NCBI RefSeq assembly: GCF_000143085.1 | Contig: NC_014315.1 | Location: 574,307-638,306, forward strand | From: Nitrosococcus watsonii C-113 | GTDB taxonomy: Bacteria > Pseudomonadota > Gammaproteobacteria > Nitrosococcales > Nitrosococcaceae | Length of the DNA: 64,000 nucleotides | Reading direction: 5' to 3' | Shown here: positions 1-10,614 of the stretch, piece by piece | Layout of the letters: every line of letters starts with the position of its first letter | How positions within the stretch are numbered: position 1 is the first letter of the stretch | The notes under the pieces: model-generated | What the model saw: the letters and a program-made list of their open reading frames with translations, nothing else | Databases searched by the model: none | What the model was told of the DNA's origin: nothing | Translations under genes and position numbers: made by a program

Positions 1-511
1 CTTGATGAGCAATCTAGGATTAGAGAAAGCATTAGCTGCTTTAGGTATCCCTCTAATGCGATCTCAAGTGGGGGATCGCTACGTATTAGAGATGTTGCAA
101 TGCAATGGCTATTCTCTAGGAGGAGAGTCTTCAGGGCATATTATCTGCCTTGATCGAACGACTACCGGAGATGGTATTGTTTCAGCTCTGCAGGTTCTGG
201 TGGAGATGGTTGCTATGGGCCATTCTCTCTATGAGCTTAAGTCTGGAGTAGTTAAATATCCCCAATGTCTCATCAATGTCCAGGTAGCGCGGGCTATTAA
301 TTTTAGCAATAACAATGCCATTATTAGCGCTGTGCAAGCAATTGAAAATCAACTGGGAGATGAGGGGCGAGTCTTATTACGGCCATCGGGAACCGAACCA
401 GTGGTGCGGGTGATGGTTGAGGGCAGAGATACCTCGCAGGTGAATACTTTAGCGCAGCAGCTTGCTCAAGAAGTAGCCTTCCATCTGGGTAGCTCTCAAA
501 TTCGTCCTTAA
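1..511 (+). CDS. glmM: Phosphoglucosamine mutase, C-terminal part (5' end outside window)
   Basis: GlmM converts glucosamine-6-phosphate to glucosamine-1-phosphate in the cytoplasm, feeding UDP-GlcNAc for peptidoglycan and LPS. About 169 residues are visible, corresponding to sugar-binding domain 3 (GGESSGHI) and the C-terminal domain 4 with the phosphate-binding loop RPSGTEPVVRVMVEG. The frame is open at base 1, so the gene starts upstream of the window. tpiA follows about 100 bp later on the same strand, the usual order glmM-tpiA-secG in gammaproteobacteria. The spacer 512-609 shows no further gene. Confidence 0.95.
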   Translation, partial: LMSNLGLEKALAALGIPLMRSQVGDRYVLEMLQCNGYSLGGESSGHIICLDRTTTGDGIVSALQVLVEMVAMGHSLYELKSGVVKYPQCLINVQVARAINFSNNNAIISAVQAIENQLGDEGRVLLRPSGTEPVVRVMVEGRDTSQVNTLAQQLAQEVAFHLGSSQIRP

Positions 512-609
512 CGAAGGACAGTGGATTTATGATGGTGAAATTGCTTTTTACAGCTATCTACAGTAGACTAACGGGCCTTTTCAAATCAAGCCATATGATG
601 AGGTCCTAG

Positions 610-1362
610 GTGCGTACATCCCTAGTCGTTGGTAACTGGAAGATGAATGGCTCGCGGGCCGCTAACCGCGCTTTGTTAGAATCTATGCGCAAGGAAATGG
701 AAGCTGGAGTAGTTGCGGAGGTGGCGGTTTGCCCACCTTTTGTATACCTTGCTGACATGGAATCCTTGTTACAAGGATCGGTTATTAATTGGGGCGCTCA
801 AAATTTATCCCATCATGAAATGGGAGCTTATACTGGAGAGATCGCTCCTTCCATGCTAGCCGATCTAGGTTGCCGTTTCGTCATTATAGGTCACTCCGAG
901 CGGCGTACCCTGTACGGAGAAACGGACAGCCTCGTGGCTGAAAAGGCTATTGCTGCCCAGAAGGTAGATATTATTCCCATCATTTGTGTTGGTGAAACCC
1001 TACAAGAGCGCGAACAGAATATTACTGAGCAAGTTGTAGAGCGCCAGCTAAATGCTGTTTTACAACTTGCTGGCGTTAACGCCTTGAAGAAAGCTGTTAT
1101 TGCCTATGAACCGATATGGGCCATTGGTACCGGCCGCACCGCAACTCCCGAGCAAGCCCAGGAGGTGCATGCTTTCATTCGAGGTCATGTGGCGGTTCAA
1201 AATTCCGGTATAGCTGAGGAATTACTCGTCCTCTATGGTGGTAGCGTTAAAGGAAGCAATGCGGCGCAATTATTGGCGATGCCGGATATTGATGGCGGTT
1301 TGATTGGCGGGGCCTCCCTGAATGCCAAAGAATTTCTGACAATCTGCCAAGCGGCAGTCTAA
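610..1362 (+). CDS. tpiA: Triosephosphate isomerase
   Basis: Interconverts dihydroxyacetone phosphate and glyceraldehyde-3-phosphate (glycolysis, gluconeogenesis, Calvin cycle). The 250 residues are full length for the family. Visible catalytic elements are NWKMNG (Asn9, Lys11), IGHSERR with the electrophile His95, AYEPIWAIGTG with the base Glu167, and the phosphate loops YGGSVKG and IGGASL. The start is a GTG at 610; the family N-terminus follows at once, so no other start fits. secG begins 8 bp after the stop, suggesting cotranscription. Confidence 0.97.
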   Translation: MRTSLVVGNWKMNGSRAANRALLESMRKEMEAGVVAEVAVCPPFVYLADMESLLQGSVINWGAQNLSHHEMGAYTGEIAPSMLADLGCRFVIIGHSERRTLYGETDSLVAEKAIAAQKVDIIPIICVGETLQEREQNITEQVVERQLNAVLQLAGVNALKKAVIAYEPIWAIGTGRTATPEQAQEVHAFIRGHVAVQNSGIAEELLVLYGGSVKGSNAAQLLAMPDIDGGLIGGASLNAKEFLTICQAAV

Positions 1363-1370
1363 GAGAAATT

Positions 1371-1832
1371 ATGCATAGTGTACTATTAGTTTTTCATATT
1401 GTGGTCGCCATAGCGTTAGTTGGCTTAGTGCTTATTCAGCATGGTAAAGGGGCTGATGCGGGCGCTGCTTTCGGTAGCGGTGCATCGGCAACCGTTTTCG
1501 GGGCGCGTGGCTCAGGGAGTTTTCTTACCCGGGCTAGTGCTATACTAGCGGCGGCATTTTTTATCACCAGCTTATCATTGGCTTATTTTTCTGTGCGAAA
1601 GCCCCAGGAAACCAGTGTTACCCAAACTACGAAGCCAAGGGTTATTGCTGATGAAAATATGGTGATCCCTTCTTTACCTAAAGATGAGGATGAAGAGGGG
1701 GTGGTTAAAAAGTCTCTTGAAGGTGATCGGCAGCTAGATCCTAACCAAGGAAAGGAGGCGGAGTCCTCTGAATCCCTAGCAGCGCCCTCCGAGATTCCAG
1801 CATTGCCGTCCGAGGTGTCGCCTGAGCAATAA
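1371..1832 (+). CDS. secG: Preprotein translocase subunit SecG
   Basis: Small integral-membrane subunit of the SecYEG channel. Residues 1-22 and about 50-73 are hydrophobic membrane segments; between them lies the glycine-rich cytoplasmic loop GKGADAGAAFGSGASATVFG that typifies SecG. At 153 residues it is longer than the roughly 110 of E. coli SecG. The extra part is an acidic, Pro/Glu/Ser-rich tail after residue 80, likely disordered. It follows tpiA by 8 bp and precedes a tRNA-Leu, as in E. coli. Confidence 0.93.
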   Translation: MHSVLLVFHIVVAIALVGLVLIQHGKGADAGAAFGSGASATVFGARGSGSFLTRASAILAAAFFITSLSLAYFSVRKPQETSVTQTTKPRVIADENMVIPSLPKDEDEEGVVKKSLEGDRQLDPNQGKEAESSESLAAPSEIPALPSEVSPEQ

Positions 1833-1855
1833 TATTAAAGGCAGTTAACTGCATC

Positions 1856-1940
1856 GCCGATGTGGTGGAATTGGTAGACACGCTGTCTTGAGGGGGCAGT
1901 GGGGAAACCCGTGCCGGTTCGACTCCGGCCATCGGCACCA
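1856..1940 (+). tRNA. tRNA-Leu (anticodon GAG)
   Basis: 85 nt with the 3' CCA encoded. The acceptor stem is GCCGATG paired with CATCGGC. The D-arm (TGGTAGACACG), a long variable arm, and the T-loop GGTTCGACTCC are visible. The anticodon loop reads TTGAGGG, giving GAG. A tRNA-Leu(GAG) directly after secG is also the E. coli arrangement (leuU). Confidence 0.95.
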
Positions 1941-2054
1941 GAATTCTGGTGGTGGGTGCGGCTCCGGATAATAGCCTTTAGAGGCGGGCAGAGCCGATTA
2001 AATAATTTTTAAAAAGCGCCGCGATATAAGAGCGCTCCACACAGTCTGCTGAAT

Positions 2055-2411
2055 ATGCTTGAGAATTACATTCCTGTTTTAGTGTTCATCATCGTTAGTC
2101 TACTGCTGGGCGGCGTTATGATGGTTCTAGGCTTTGGTTTAGCGCCATATCGCCCCGACCGCGAGAAAATCTCTCCTTATGAATGCGGGTTTGAAGCATT
2201 CGAAGATGCACGCATGAAATTTGATGTTCGTTACTACTTAGTAGCGATTCTATTTATTATTTTTGATCTTGAAATTGCTTTTCTTTTTCCATGGGCCGTA
2301 GTTCTAGATGATATCGGCCTATTTGGCTTTTTCTCTATGGTTGTCTTTTTGGCCATCTTAGTTGTTGGCTTTGTCTATGAATGGAAAAAAGGAGCCTTAG
2401 AATGGGAATAG
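2055..2411 (+). CDS. nuoA: NADH-quinone oxidoreductase subunit A
   Basis: Membrane subunit of respiratory complex I. The 118 residues carry three hydrophobic segments (about 5-30, 62-84, 88-110) and the conserved family stretches PYECGFE and [18 protein letters not shown], whose acidic residues lie on the quinone-side loop. First gene of a complete nuoA-N operon; its stop overlaps the nuoB start by 10 bp. The 114 bp between the tRNA-Leu and this gene probably hold the operon promoter. A TATAAG hexamer lies about 25 bp before the ATG, but I see no convincing -35 box. Confidence 0.97.
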
Positions 2412-2878
2412 AAGGCGTACTGGAGCGTGGCGTTGTCACGACCACTGCCGACAAGCTCATCAATTGGGCGAGAACGGGTTCTCTTTGGCCGATGACTTTT
2501 GGTCTTGCGTGCTGCGCTGTTGAGATGATGCATGCAGGGGCTTCCCGCTACGACATGGATCGCTTCGGCGTTATTTTCCGTCCTAGCCCACGCCAATCTG
2601 ATGTAATGATTGTTGCCGGAACCCTAGTGAATAAAATGGCGCCTGCCCTGCGTAAGGTTTATGATCAAATGTCAGAGCCACGTTGGGTCATCTCCATGGG
2701 CTCTTGCGCCAACGGTGGGGGTTACTACCATTACTCCTATTCCGTCGTCCGTGGTTGTGATCGTATCGTGCCAGTTGATATTTATGTTCCTGGTTGTCCT
2801 CCGACCGCCGAAGCTTTGCTCTACGGTATTATTCAGCTACAGAATAAGATAAAGCGCAATTATACCATTGCCCGATAG
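2402..2878 (+). CDS. nuoB: NADH-quinone oxidoreductase subunit B
   Basis: Carries cluster N2, the last Fe-S centre before quinone in complex I. 158 residues from the ATG at 2402, which begins [10 protein letters not shown] and overlaps nuoA; an in-frame start 21 bp earlier would add residues not typical of the family. Cluster ligands are the tandem Cys37-Cys38 (LACCAVEMM), Cys102 (GSCANGGG) and Cys132 (VPGCPP). Same operon as nuoA and nuoC. Confidence 0.97.
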
Positions 2879-2904
2879 AGATCATATTAGGAGCCTACTT
2901 ATTT

Positions 2905-3597
2905 ATGGCGAACGGTGTAGCAGATTTACGAAGACGTGTTGAGGGCCGTTTCGATGGTGAAATAGGCTCCTGCCGCCTCGACCGTGGGGAGCTCACAATT
3001 GAGGTGCCCCGTGAATCTTATTTTGCGGTTTGTAAAACGCTGCGAGATGAAGAAGATTTTGGCTTTGAGCAATTAATTGATCTCTGTGGCGTGGACTACC
3101 TGGAGCATGGAGTCGCCGATTGGGCGACCAGGAAAGCAACGGCACAAGGTTTTGGCCGTGCTGTAGAACGAAGGCAGCACAAAGAGCAGGCTTGGGCTGG
3201 GTTGCGTTTTGCCGTAGTCGTTCACCTTCTTTCGGTACGGCATAACTGGCGTTTGCGAGTGCGAACGTTTGTAGATGAAGAAATTCTGGTAGTGCCTTCG
3301 GTGATCCAACTCTGGGCCTCAGCCAATTGGTTCGAACGCGAGGCTTTTGACTTATTTGGTATTTTATTTGATGGCCATCCTGATCTGCGGCGTATTTTGA
3401 CGGATTACGGTTTTATTGGTCACCCTTTCCGTAAGGATTTCCCCCTAAGCGGTAATGTAGAGATGCGCTACGATCCCGAGCAGCAGCGGGTTATCTACGA
3501 ACCTGTAAGTATTGAACCTCGAGTACTGGTACCCCGGGTGATTCGCGATGATCACCGCTACCAAATCAAGGCTTCGGGGGGTAACGGCCATGGCTGA
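2905..3597 (+). CDS. nuoC: NADH-quinone oxidoreductase subunit C
   Basis: 30 kDa-type peripheral-arm subunit of complex I. 230 residues ending in the family signature [10 protein letters not shown]...[23 protein letters not shown]. It is a separate gene, not the fused NuoCD of E. coli. It has an insertion with little family resemblance at about residues 70-100 (basic, [20 protein letters not shown]). The end overlaps the nuoD start by 8 bp, so the two are translationally coupled. Confidence 0.96.
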   Translation: MANGVADLRRRVEGRFDGEIGSCRLDRGELTIEVPRESYFAVCKTLRDEEDFGFEQLIDLCGVDYLEHGVADWATRKATAQGFGRAVERRQHKEQAWAGLRFAVVVHLLSVRHNWRLRVRTFVDEEILVVPSVIQLWASANWFEREAFDLFGILFDGHPDLRRILTDYGFIGHPFRKDFPLSGNVEMRYDPEQQRVIYEPVSIEPRVLVPRVIRDDHRYQIKASGGNGHG

Positions 3598-4843
3598 GAT
3601 CCAAAATTTTACGCTTAATTTTGGCCCGCAGCACCCAGCAGCGCATGGGGTTTTGCGGTTAGTGCTAGAGATGGATGGGGAGATCATCCAGCGGGCTGAT
3701 CCTCATGTGGGTCTGCTCCATAGGGCTACGGAAAAACTCGCTGAGAGCAAGCCGTTCAATCAGAGCATCGGATATATGGACCGGCTAGACTATGTGTCTA
3801 TGATGTGCAGTGAGCACGGTTATGTGAAGGCGATTGAGAAACTCCTCGGCATTGAGCCGCCCTTGCGGGCACAGTATATTCGGACGATGTTCGATGAAAT
3901 TACCCGTATTCTCAACCACCTCATGTGGTTAGGTGCCCATGGTCTGGATATTGGCGCCATGACGGTGTTTTTGTACTGTTTTCGGGAGCGGGAGGATCTC
4001 ATGGACTGCTATGAAGCGGTTTCTGGAGCCCGTATGCACGCAACCTATTATCGTCCCGGTGGAGTTTATCGCGACTTGCCGGAGACGATGCCGGGATATC
4101 AACTTTCTAAGTGGCATAATGAAAAAGAGATAGCGGCACTTAATCGGAATCGAGAGGGATCTTTGCTTGATTTTATTGAAGATTTCACCACCCGCTTTCC
4201 TACTTGCGTGGATGAATATGAAACCCTACTGACCGATAATCGAATCTGGAAACAGCGCACGGTCGGCATTGGAGTCGTCACGCCGGAGAGGGCGTTGCAA
4301 TTAGGTTTTACGGGACCCATGCTGCGTGGTTCAGGAGTGGAATGGGATTTACGGAAAAAACAACCCTACGCTGTGTATGACCAAGTAGATTTTGATATTC
4401 CTGTGGGGGTCAATGGGGATTGCTATGACCGTTATTTGGTGCGGATAGAAGAGATGCGCCAGTCCAATCAAATCATCAGGCAGTGTGTGGATTGGCTGCG
4501 AAAAAACCCTGGCCCGGTTATAGTGAACAACTATAAGGTTGCTGCCCCCCCGCGGGAAGAAATGAAAAACGATATGGAGGTGCTGATTCATCATTTCAAG
4601 CTATTTACCGAGGGGTATTGTGTTCCGGAAGGCGAAGCTTATGCAGCGGTAGAAGCGCCCAAGGGTGAATTTGGGGTTTACCTTATCTCGGATGGGGCTA
4701 ATAAACCCTACCGGCTTAAAATCCGAGCGCCGGGGTTTGCTCATTTAGCCGCTATGGACGAAATGGTACAAGGTCATATGCTTGCCGATGTAGTTGCTAT
4801 TATCGGAACCATGGATATTGTTTTTGGGGAGATCGATAGGTGA
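3590..4843 (+). CDS. nuoD: NADH-quinone oxidoreductase subunit D
   Basis: 49 kDa-type subunit that forms the quinone-binding site with NuoB. 417 residues from the ATG at 3590 ([20 protein letters not shown]). The longer in-frame opening from 3548 lies inside nuoC and is not family-like. Quinone-site motifs [13 protein letters not shown] and [15 protein letters not shown] are near the N-terminus and the C-terminal DIVFGEIDR is intact. It overlaps nuoE by 4 bp (GTGA). Confidence 0.97.
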   Translation: MAEIQNFTLNFGPQHPAAHGVLRLVLEMDGEIIQRADPHVGLLHRATEKLAESKPFNQSIGYMDRLDYVSMMCSEHGYVKAIEKLLGIEPPLRAQYIRTMFDEITRILNHLMWLGAHGLDIGAMTVFLYCFREREDLMDCYEAVSGARMHATYYRPGGVYRDLPETMPGYQLSKWHNEKEIAALNRNREGSLLDFIEDFTTRFPTCVDEYETLLTDNRIWKQRTVGIGVVTPERALQLGFTGPMLRGSGVEWDLRKKQPYAVYDQVDFDIPVGVNGDCYDRYLVRIEEMRQSNQIIRQCVDWLRKNPGPVIVNNYKVAAPPREEMKNDMEVLIHHFKLFTEGYCVPEGEAYAAVEAPKGEFGVYLISDGANKPYRLKIRAPGFAHLAAMDEMVQGHMLADVVAIIGTMDIVFGEIDR

Positions 4844-5370
4844 GCATGGGACAGCCGAAATGGGGAAAATGGAAAAATCGAGAAGAAGAGGAAAATCTTC
4901 TCTCCTCTGAGGTACGGCAGCAAATTGATGATTGGATCGCAAAATATCCCCCGGAGCAAAAGCAATCCGCGATTATTCCAGCCTTGCATATTGTGCAAGC
5001 AGCTAATGGGGGTTATTTAACTGATAAACTTTTGGATGCAGTAGCTGAATATCTGGAGATGCGTCCCATCAGTGTTTATGAGGTGGCTACGTTCTATTCC
5101 ATGTATGAATTAAAGCCAATTGGTCGGCATAAAATCAGTGTTTGCACTAATATTTCATGTCAGCTTCGTGGCTCTGATGAGGTCGTGGCTCATTTGCGGA
5201 AACGTTTGGGCATCGGTTTCGGAGAGACGACGCCGGATCACCGTTTCACGGTTAAAGAAGCTGAATGCCTAGGCGCTTGTGGTGGAGCACCCATGATGAT
5301 GGCGGGGCGTACTTATCATGAAAATTTAACACCAGCAAAGATCGATCAAATTCTTGAGGCTCTAAAATGA
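4840..5370 (+). CDS. nuoE: NADH-quinone oxidoreductase subunit E
   Basis: 24 kDa-type thioredoxin-fold subunit holding the 2Fe-2S centre N1a. 176 residues. Cluster cysteines appear as CTNISC and, about 40 residues on, CLGACGGAP. The start is a GTG overlapping the nuoD stop; an ATG two codons later is an equal alternative. The first 25 residues are Lys/Glu-rich and variable in the family. It overlaps nuoF by 4 bp (ATGA). Confidence 0.95.
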   Translation: MSMGQPKWGKWKNREEEENLLSSEVRQQIDDWIAKYPPEQKQSAIIPALHIVQAANGGYLTDKLLDAVAEYLEMRPISVYEVATFYSMYELKPIGRHKISVCTNISCQLRGSDEVVAHLRKRLGIGFGETTPDHRFTVKEAECLGACGGAPMMMAGRTYHENLTPAKIDQILEALK

Positions 5371-6650
5371 TCGCTCTCAACCAAGTCTGTTTTCGCACCT
5401 TGGATCTCGATCCTCCGTGGGGGTTGGAAAGTTATCTAAAGGTGAAGGGGTATGAAGTTTGGAAACGCATTCTAAAAGAAAAAACTCCGCCTTCCAAGAT
5501 CATTGATGAAATCAAAACTTCTGGCCTTCGAGGCCGCGGAGGGGCGGGATTTCCGACAGGATTGAAATGGAGCTTTATGCCCAAGGATTTAGCAGGTATC
5601 AAATATATTGTTTGTAACTCGGATGAGGGGGAGCCAGGTACCTTCAAAGACCGGGATATTCTCCGCTATAACCCCCATCAGTTGATTGAAGGCATGGCCA
5701 TTGCGGGTTATACCATTGGTGCAACAGTAGGCTACAATTACACCCGCGGTGAATTCAGCGAGCCCATTGAACGCTTTGAAGATGCCTTGGAGGAAGCTTA
5801 CCAAGCGGGCTTGCTGGGTAAAAATATCCTGGCATCAGGGGTCGACTTCGATCTCTACTCCCATCCCGGTGCGGGGGCTTATATTTGTGGCGAGGAGACA
5901 GCTTTGCTGGAATCCCTAGAGGGCAAAAAAGGCATGCCTCGCTATAAACCGCCATTTCCCGCGGGTTTTGGCCTCTATGGTAGGCCCACCACCATTAATA
6001 ATACCGAGACTCTTGCTTCGGTGCCCGTGATTTTAGAGAAGGGAGGGCCATGGTTCTTGAAGTTGGGAACACCAACCAGTGGGGGAACCAAAATCTTTAG
6101 TGTCTCGGGGCATGTCAACCGGCCCGGTAATTATGAAGTCCCCATGGGGATCTCATTTAAAGACTTGCTTGAATTAGCGGGCGGGATGCGTAATGGAAAT
6201 GCCCTAAAAGCGGTTATTCCTGGAGGGACTTCCGTGCCAGTAATGCCCGCGGAGACCATCATGGCCGCTAATATGGATTATGACTCGCTTGCTAAGGCGG
6301 GTTCGTTACTGGGCGCGGGTTCAGTCATCATTATGGATGAAACAACTTGTATGGTGCGGGCTCTGGAGCGGATCTCGGCCTTCTATCGCGAGGAATCCTG
6401 TGGCCAATGCACGCCTTGCCGGGAAGGGACGGGGTGGCTATATCGCGTGGTTCACCGCATTGAACAGGGCCAGGGTACGCAAGAAGATTTGGATAAGGTG
6501 GTCAATGTAGCCCAAAATATTGATGGCCATACTATTTGCGCGCTGGGAGATGCCGCTGCGGCGCCAGTAATAAGCTTTATCAAACACTTTCGGGATGAGT
6601 TTCAATATCACATCGATCATAAGCGATGCTTAGTCGGAAGCGGGTTCTGA
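5367..6650 (+). CDS. nuoF: NADH-quinone oxidoreductase subunit F
   Basis: 51 kDa-type subunit with the NADH and FMN sites and 4Fe-4S cluster N3. 427 residues. The NADH/FMN region shows [13 protein letters not shown] and [14 protein letters not shown], then [20 protein letters not shown]3 ligands appear as [14 protein letters not shown] plus the later Cys of TICALGD. Together with NuoE and NuoG it makes the electron-input module. Confidence 0.97.
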   Translation: MIALNQVCFRTLDLDPPWGLESYLKVKGYEVWKRILKEKTPPSKIIDEIKTSGLRGRGGAGFPTGLKWSFMPKDLAGIKYIVCNSDEGEPGTFKDRDILRYNPHQLIEGMAIAGYTIGATVGYNYTRGEFSEPIERFEDALEEAYQAGLLGKNILASGVDFDLYSHPGAGAYICGEETALLESLEGKKGMPRYKPPFPAGFGLYGRPTTINNTETLASVPVILEKGGPWFLKLGTPTSGGTKIFSVSGHVNRPGNYEVPMGISFKDLLELAGGMRNGNALKAVIPGGTSVPVMPAETIMAANMDYDSLAKAGSLLGAGSVIIMDETTCMVRALERISAFYREESCGQCTPCREGTGWLYRVVHRIEQGQGTQEDLDKVVNVAQNIDGHTICALGDAAAAPVISFIKHFRDEFQYHIDHKRCLVGSGF

Positions 6651-6653
6651 AGG

Positions 6654-9047
6654 ATGAAACCGGGAATGGTCAAAATTGAGATTGATGGCACTGAACTCCA
6701 GGTAAAGGCTGGGAAGATGCTCATCGAGGTAGCTGATGAGATTGGCGTTGATATCCCTCGGTTCTGCTATCACAAACATTTATCGATTGCTGCTAACTGC
6801 CGGATGTGCTTAGTGGAGGTGGAAAAATCCAGAAAACCCCTGCCTGCTTGTGCCACCCCTGTGGCGGATGGCATGAAGGTATTGACCAGTTCGCCCCGCG
6901 CTATTGCGGCCCAAAAGGGGGTGATGGAGTTTCTGCTCATTAATCACCCGTTGGATTGTCCTATCTGCGATCAAGGGGGGGAGTGCGAGTTACAAGATCT
7001 GGCCATGGGTTATGGTAATGATATTTCCCGCTTTACCGAGCGTAAACGGGTGGTAAAGGACAAGAATATCGGGTCTTTGATTAAAACCGATCTGACACGC
7101 TGTATCCACTGTACTCGCTGTGTTCGCTTTGGCCAGGAGATTGCTGGCATAAAGGAACTAGGGGCGACCGGGCGCGGTGAGCATATGGAGATTGGTACCT
7201 ATATTGAGCAGAGTTTAGAGTCGGAATTAGCGGGAAATGTCATTGATCTTTGTCCGGTAGGCGCGTTGACAGACAAACCTTTCCGCTACCGTGCCCGGGC
7301 TTGGGAAATGGCGGGACATCCTACTATTTCTCCCCACGATAGTGTAGGCGCCAACATTGAATTGCATGTACGGCGGAATGAGGTGATGCGGGCCGTTCCC
7401 CGTGATAACGAAGCGGTGAATGAAACCTGGATCGCTGATCGCGACCGTTATGGCTGGCTTGGCTTAACCCACGAAGAACGGTTGCATCGGCCTATGGTTA
7501 AGCGGGAGGGCGTTTGGCGTGAAACCGACTGGGAGGAAGCATTAGAAACGGCTGCTAAGGGCCTGCAACGGATTGCTGAAGAGGCCGGAAGTACTCAGCT
7601 AGGTGGGCTTGCCTCGCCCTATGCGACTGTTGAGGAACTCTCCTTATTTCAGAAACTATTGCGAGGTCTGCATAGTAACAATATTGATCATCGCCTGCGG
7701 CGGCAAGATTTTCGTGATCAGGAATTTGAGCCAGAAGCGGTGCCTCTAGGCTGTACGATTGAAGAGCTGGAACAGTCGGATTGCATTTTAGTGGTGGGGG
7801 CTAATATACATAAGGAGCAACCTTTGCTTGGGCTGCGCCTGCGTAAAGCAGCGCTTCGAGGCGCAGCCCTTATGTGCATTAACCCCGTGGATTATCTAGT
7901 CCGCTTCCCCGTTGCAGAGAAGGTAATTGCGGGGCCTCAGGGTATAGTTCGAGCCTTGGCTGGTGTAGCTAAGTGTTTAGCAGTGAGCAAGGGCGAGTCC
8001 TTGGATGCTGAATGGACTTCTCTATTAGCTGATATTCAGCCTACCGAGACAGAGCGGGCCATGGCGGATCAGTTGGCTAATGCCTTGCACGGGCGGATAT
8101 TATTAGGTGGGGTAGCTGAGGGACATCCTCACTTTTCGGTATTACGTGCTCTAGCAGATTTAGCGTGCCGGCTGGGTGGCTGCCAGCTAGGTTTTTTCCC
8201 CTCGGGAGGCAACGCTGTGGGAGCAGCCTTAGCCGGTGTTCTTCCCCATCGGGGGCCTGGGGGGAGCCGTGCGCCAGTACGGGGCCTCAATGGGCAGGCA
8301 ATGCTTGAAGCAGAACTTCGGGGCTATGTGCTACTGGCGGTTGAACCTGAGTTTGACTGCGCCGATCCTCTATTGGCTCAGAAGGCTCTTCGGAATGCAG
8401 ACTTTATTGTTTTATTAACGGCATTTCGCAGTCCGGCTATGCTGGACTACGCGAATGTGCTATTACCTATCGCCACCTATGTTGAGACCTCGGGAACTTT
8501 CGTAAACGCCGAAGGCCGTTGGCAGAGCTTTACAGGAGCTGTTCCTCCTCCAGGGGAGGCACGCCCGGCTTGGAAGGTGCTGCGAGTGCTTGCTAATCTG
8601 CTGCAAATTCCCGGTTTCAATTATCTTTCTTCCCAAGAGATTCATGACGAGCTGCGCCATCAAATAGAGAATCTTGCTAAGCCCCAGGCATCAACCCCAT
8701 GGCATCCAGAAACGCTTGGAAGCGCGAATGATGGTAATTATTTAGTGCGTATCGCGGACACCTTTATCTACGGGACGGATGGATTGGTTCGGCGTAGCCG
8801 CCCGTTGCAGGAAAGTCCCGATGGTCAAGCGGCTGGTCAAGCTTATATGAATAGCGCTGATGCGGCCCGGCTAGGTCTAAGCGATGCCGAACGGATTACG
8901 GTGGACCAAGGGAATGGGCAAGTCACTTTACCTTTTGTGGTTGATGACACTGTAGCGGAAGGGTGTTTACGGCTGGCTGCTGCCTTTGAAGAGGCGGGGG
9001 CCTTGGGCGCTCCTTTTATGCCCATTAAGGTTACCGCAGCGGAGTAA
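6654..9047 (+). CDS. nuoG: NADH-quinone oxidoreductase subunit G
   Basis: 75 kDa-type iron-sulfur subunit that passes electrons from NuoF to NuoI. 797 residues. An N-terminal 2Fe-2S ferredoxin domain (CYHKHLSIAANCRMC ... CATP) is followed by the His/Cys-ligated N5 region (HPLDCPICDQGGECELQD) and a 4Fe-4S group (CIHCTRCVRF ... CPVGAL). The rest is a molybdopterin-oxidoreductase-like domain that is degenerate in complex I. ATG at 6654 lies 3 bp after nuoF; a second in-frame ATG, four codons downstream at 6666, is also possible. Confidence 0.96.
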   Translation: MKPGMVKIEIDGTELQVKAGKMLIEVADEIGVDIPRFCYHKHLSIAANCRMCLVEVEKSRKPLPACATPVADGMKVLTSSPRAIAAQKGVMEFLLINHPLDCPICDQGGECELQDLAMGYGNDISRFTERKRVVKDKNIGSLIKTDLTRCIHCTRCVRFGQEIAGIKELGATGRGEHMEIGTYIEQSLESELAGNVIDLCPVGALTDKPFRYRARAWEMAGHPTISPHDSVGANIELHVRRNEVMRAVPRDNEAVNETWIADRDRYGWLGLTHEERLHRPMVKREGVWRETDWEEALETAAKGLQRIAEEAGSTQLGGLASPYATVEELSLFQKLLRGLHSNNIDHRLRRQDFRDQEFEPEAVPLGCTIEELEQSDCILVVGANIHKEQPLLGLRLRKAALRGAALMCINPVDYLVRFPVAEKVIAGPQGIVRALAGVAKCLAVSKGESLDAEWTSLLADIQPTETERAMADQLANALHGRILLGGVAEGHPHFSVLRALADLACRLGGCQLGFFPSGGNAVGAALAGVLPHRGPGGSRAPVRGLNGQAMLEAELRGYVLLAVEPEFDCADPLLAQKALRNADFIVLLTAFRSPAMLDYANVLLPIATYVETSGTFVNAEGRWQSFTGAVPPPGEARPAWKVLRVLANLLQIPGFNYLSSQEIHDELRHQIENLAKPQASTPWHPETLGSANDGNYLVRIADTFIYGTDGLVRRSRPLQESPDGQAAGQAYMNSADAARLGLSDAERITVDQGNGQVTLPFVVDDTVAEGCLRLAAAFEEAGALGAPFMPIKVTAAE

Positions 9048-9053
9048 GGTTAT

Positions 9054-10088
9054 ATGTTTGATTTTCTACCTTCATCGCTTCAGGTGACGCTGCCGATTCT
9101 CTTTAAGATCGTAGTTATCGTGTTGCCGCTGATATTGATAGTCGCTTGGTTGACTTTCGCCGAGCGGAAGATCATTGGCTATATGCAGGGCCGGATAGGT
9201 CCAAATCGCGTTGGACCTAGGGGTTGGCTGCAGCCTATTGCGGATACCGTCAAGCTCCTTCTGAAGGAAATTATTATCCCGGCTAGCGCCAACCGAATTC
9301 TGTTTTTGCTGGCGCCGGTGCTTGCTATTGCTCCAGCCCTTGCTGTTTGGGCCGTGGTCCCTTTCGATGCCCATTTAGTTCTCGCGGATATCAACGCTGC
9401 TTTACTGTACATTCTCGCCATTGGCTCCATGAGCGTGTATGGCATTATCCTGGCGGGTTGGGCTTCCAACTCCAAATATGCTTTTCTGGGGGCCATGCGT
9501 TCTGCCGCTCAAGTCGTGTCTTATGAAATCGCTATGGGCTTTGCGCTGGTGGGTGTACTGATTGCGGGTGGTAGCCTTAATCTTGGTGAGATCGTGCAAG
9601 CCCAGGAAGGGGGGTTCTGGCACTGGTTTTGGTTGCCCTTATTTCCTTTGTTCCTAATTTATTTCATCTCTGGGGTGGCAGAGACTAACCGTTTGCCTTT
9701 TGATGTGGCCGAGGGTGAATCTGAGATTGTTGCCGGTTTTCATGTGGAATATTCTGGGATGGCTTTTGCCCTTTTTTTTCTCGCTGAATACATTGAGATG
9801 ATCCTAGTGTCGACTCTGGCGGCTTTGATGTTTCTGGGCGGATGGTTATCTCCATTTCAGGGAACAGTACTAGAAGCAATATTTGGATGGGTTCCCGGCA
9901 TCGTTTGGCTCCTGATAAAGACGGCTATATTTTTATTCTTTTACCTTTGGTTTCGGGCTACTTTCCCTCGTTATCGATACGATCAAATTATGCGCCTTGG
10001 TTGGAAGGTATTTATTCCTATCACCATCGTTTGGTTGTTGGTAGTAGGGGGCGCGCGGGTTGCCCAGCTAGGCCCTTGGTTCACGTAA
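9054..10088 (+). CDS. nuoH: NADH-quinone oxidoreductase subunit H
   Basis: Membrane subunit at the junction of the arms, lining the quinone tunnel. 344 residues with about eight hydrophobic helices. Signatures: [20 protein letters not shown] in the first cytoplasmic loop and [20 protein letters not shown] in the acidic loop implicated in coupling. Spacing is 6 bp from nuoG and 12 bp to nuoI. Confidence 0.97.
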   Translation: MFDFLPSSLQVTLPILFKIVVIVLPLILIVAWLTFAERKIIGYMQGRIGPNRVGPRGWLQPIADTVKLLLKEIIIPASANRILFLLAPVLAIAPALAVWAVVPFDAHLVLADINAALLYILAIGSMSVYGIILAGWASNSKYAFLGAMRSAAQVVSYEIAMGFALVGVLIAGGSLNLGEIVQAQEGGFWHWFWLPLFPLFLIYFISGVAETNRLPFDVAEGESEIVAGFHVEYSGMAFALFFLAEYIEMILVSTLAALMFLGGWLSPFQGTVLEAIFGWVPGIVWLLIKTAIFLFFYLWFRATFPRYRYDQIMRLGWKVFIPITIVWLLVVGGARVAQLGPWFT

Positions 10089-10100
10089 GGAGTAATCATT

Positions 10101-10589
10101 ATGAATACCCTGCGTTCGTACGTTAAGAGCTTTTTATTGTGGGAATTACTGCTGGGTCTTAAATTGACTGGCCGTTATTTGTTCACAAAAAAGGTTACAG
10201 TCCAGTTCCCCGAAGAACGGACGCCCCAATCACCCCGATTCCGTGGTCTTCATGCTTTACGTCGTTATCCCAACGGTGAAGAGCGTTGTATTGCCTGCAA
10301 GCTCTGCGAGGCTGTTTGCCCGGCGTTAGCGATCACCATTGATTCCGAGCAACGGGACGATGGAACTCGTCGTACGACTCGTTATGACATTGATCTTTTT
10401 AAGTGTATTTACTGCGGTTTTTGTGAGGAGTCCTGCCCGGTCGATTCTATCGTGGAGACTCGGATTCTTGATTATCATTTTGAAGAGCGGGGAGAGCATA
10501 TTCTCCACAAAGAGCAATTATTGGCGCTGGGCGATAAGTATGAAGCCCAAATTGCTGCCGATAGGGCTGCTGATGCGCCTTATCGTTAA
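10101..10589 (+). CDS. nuoI: NADH-quinone oxidoreductase subunit I
   Basis: 8Fe ferredoxin-type subunit with clusters N6a and N6b. 162 residues. Two CxxCxxCxxxCP motifs are complete: [12 protein letters not shown] and [12 protein letters not shown]. The amphipathic N-terminus (residues 1-30) would lie on the membrane surface. A Shine-Dalgarno-like AAGGAG precedes the ATG. Confidence 0.97.
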   Translation: MNTLRSYVKSFLLWELLLGLKLTGRYLFTKKVTVQFPEERTPQSPRFRGLHALRRYPNGEERCIACKLCEAVCPALAITIDSEQRDDGTRRTTRYDIDLFKCIYCGFCEESCPVDSIVETRILDYHFEERGEHILHKEQLLALGDKYEAQIAADRAADAPYR

Positions 10590-10614
10590 CTAGGGCTTTA
10601 TAGGCTGCTGCCTC

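Noticed and set aside
9072..9496. Long antisense open frames inside nuoH
   Set aside because: They mirror the codon pattern of nuoH, have no ribosome binding site and no protein-like features.
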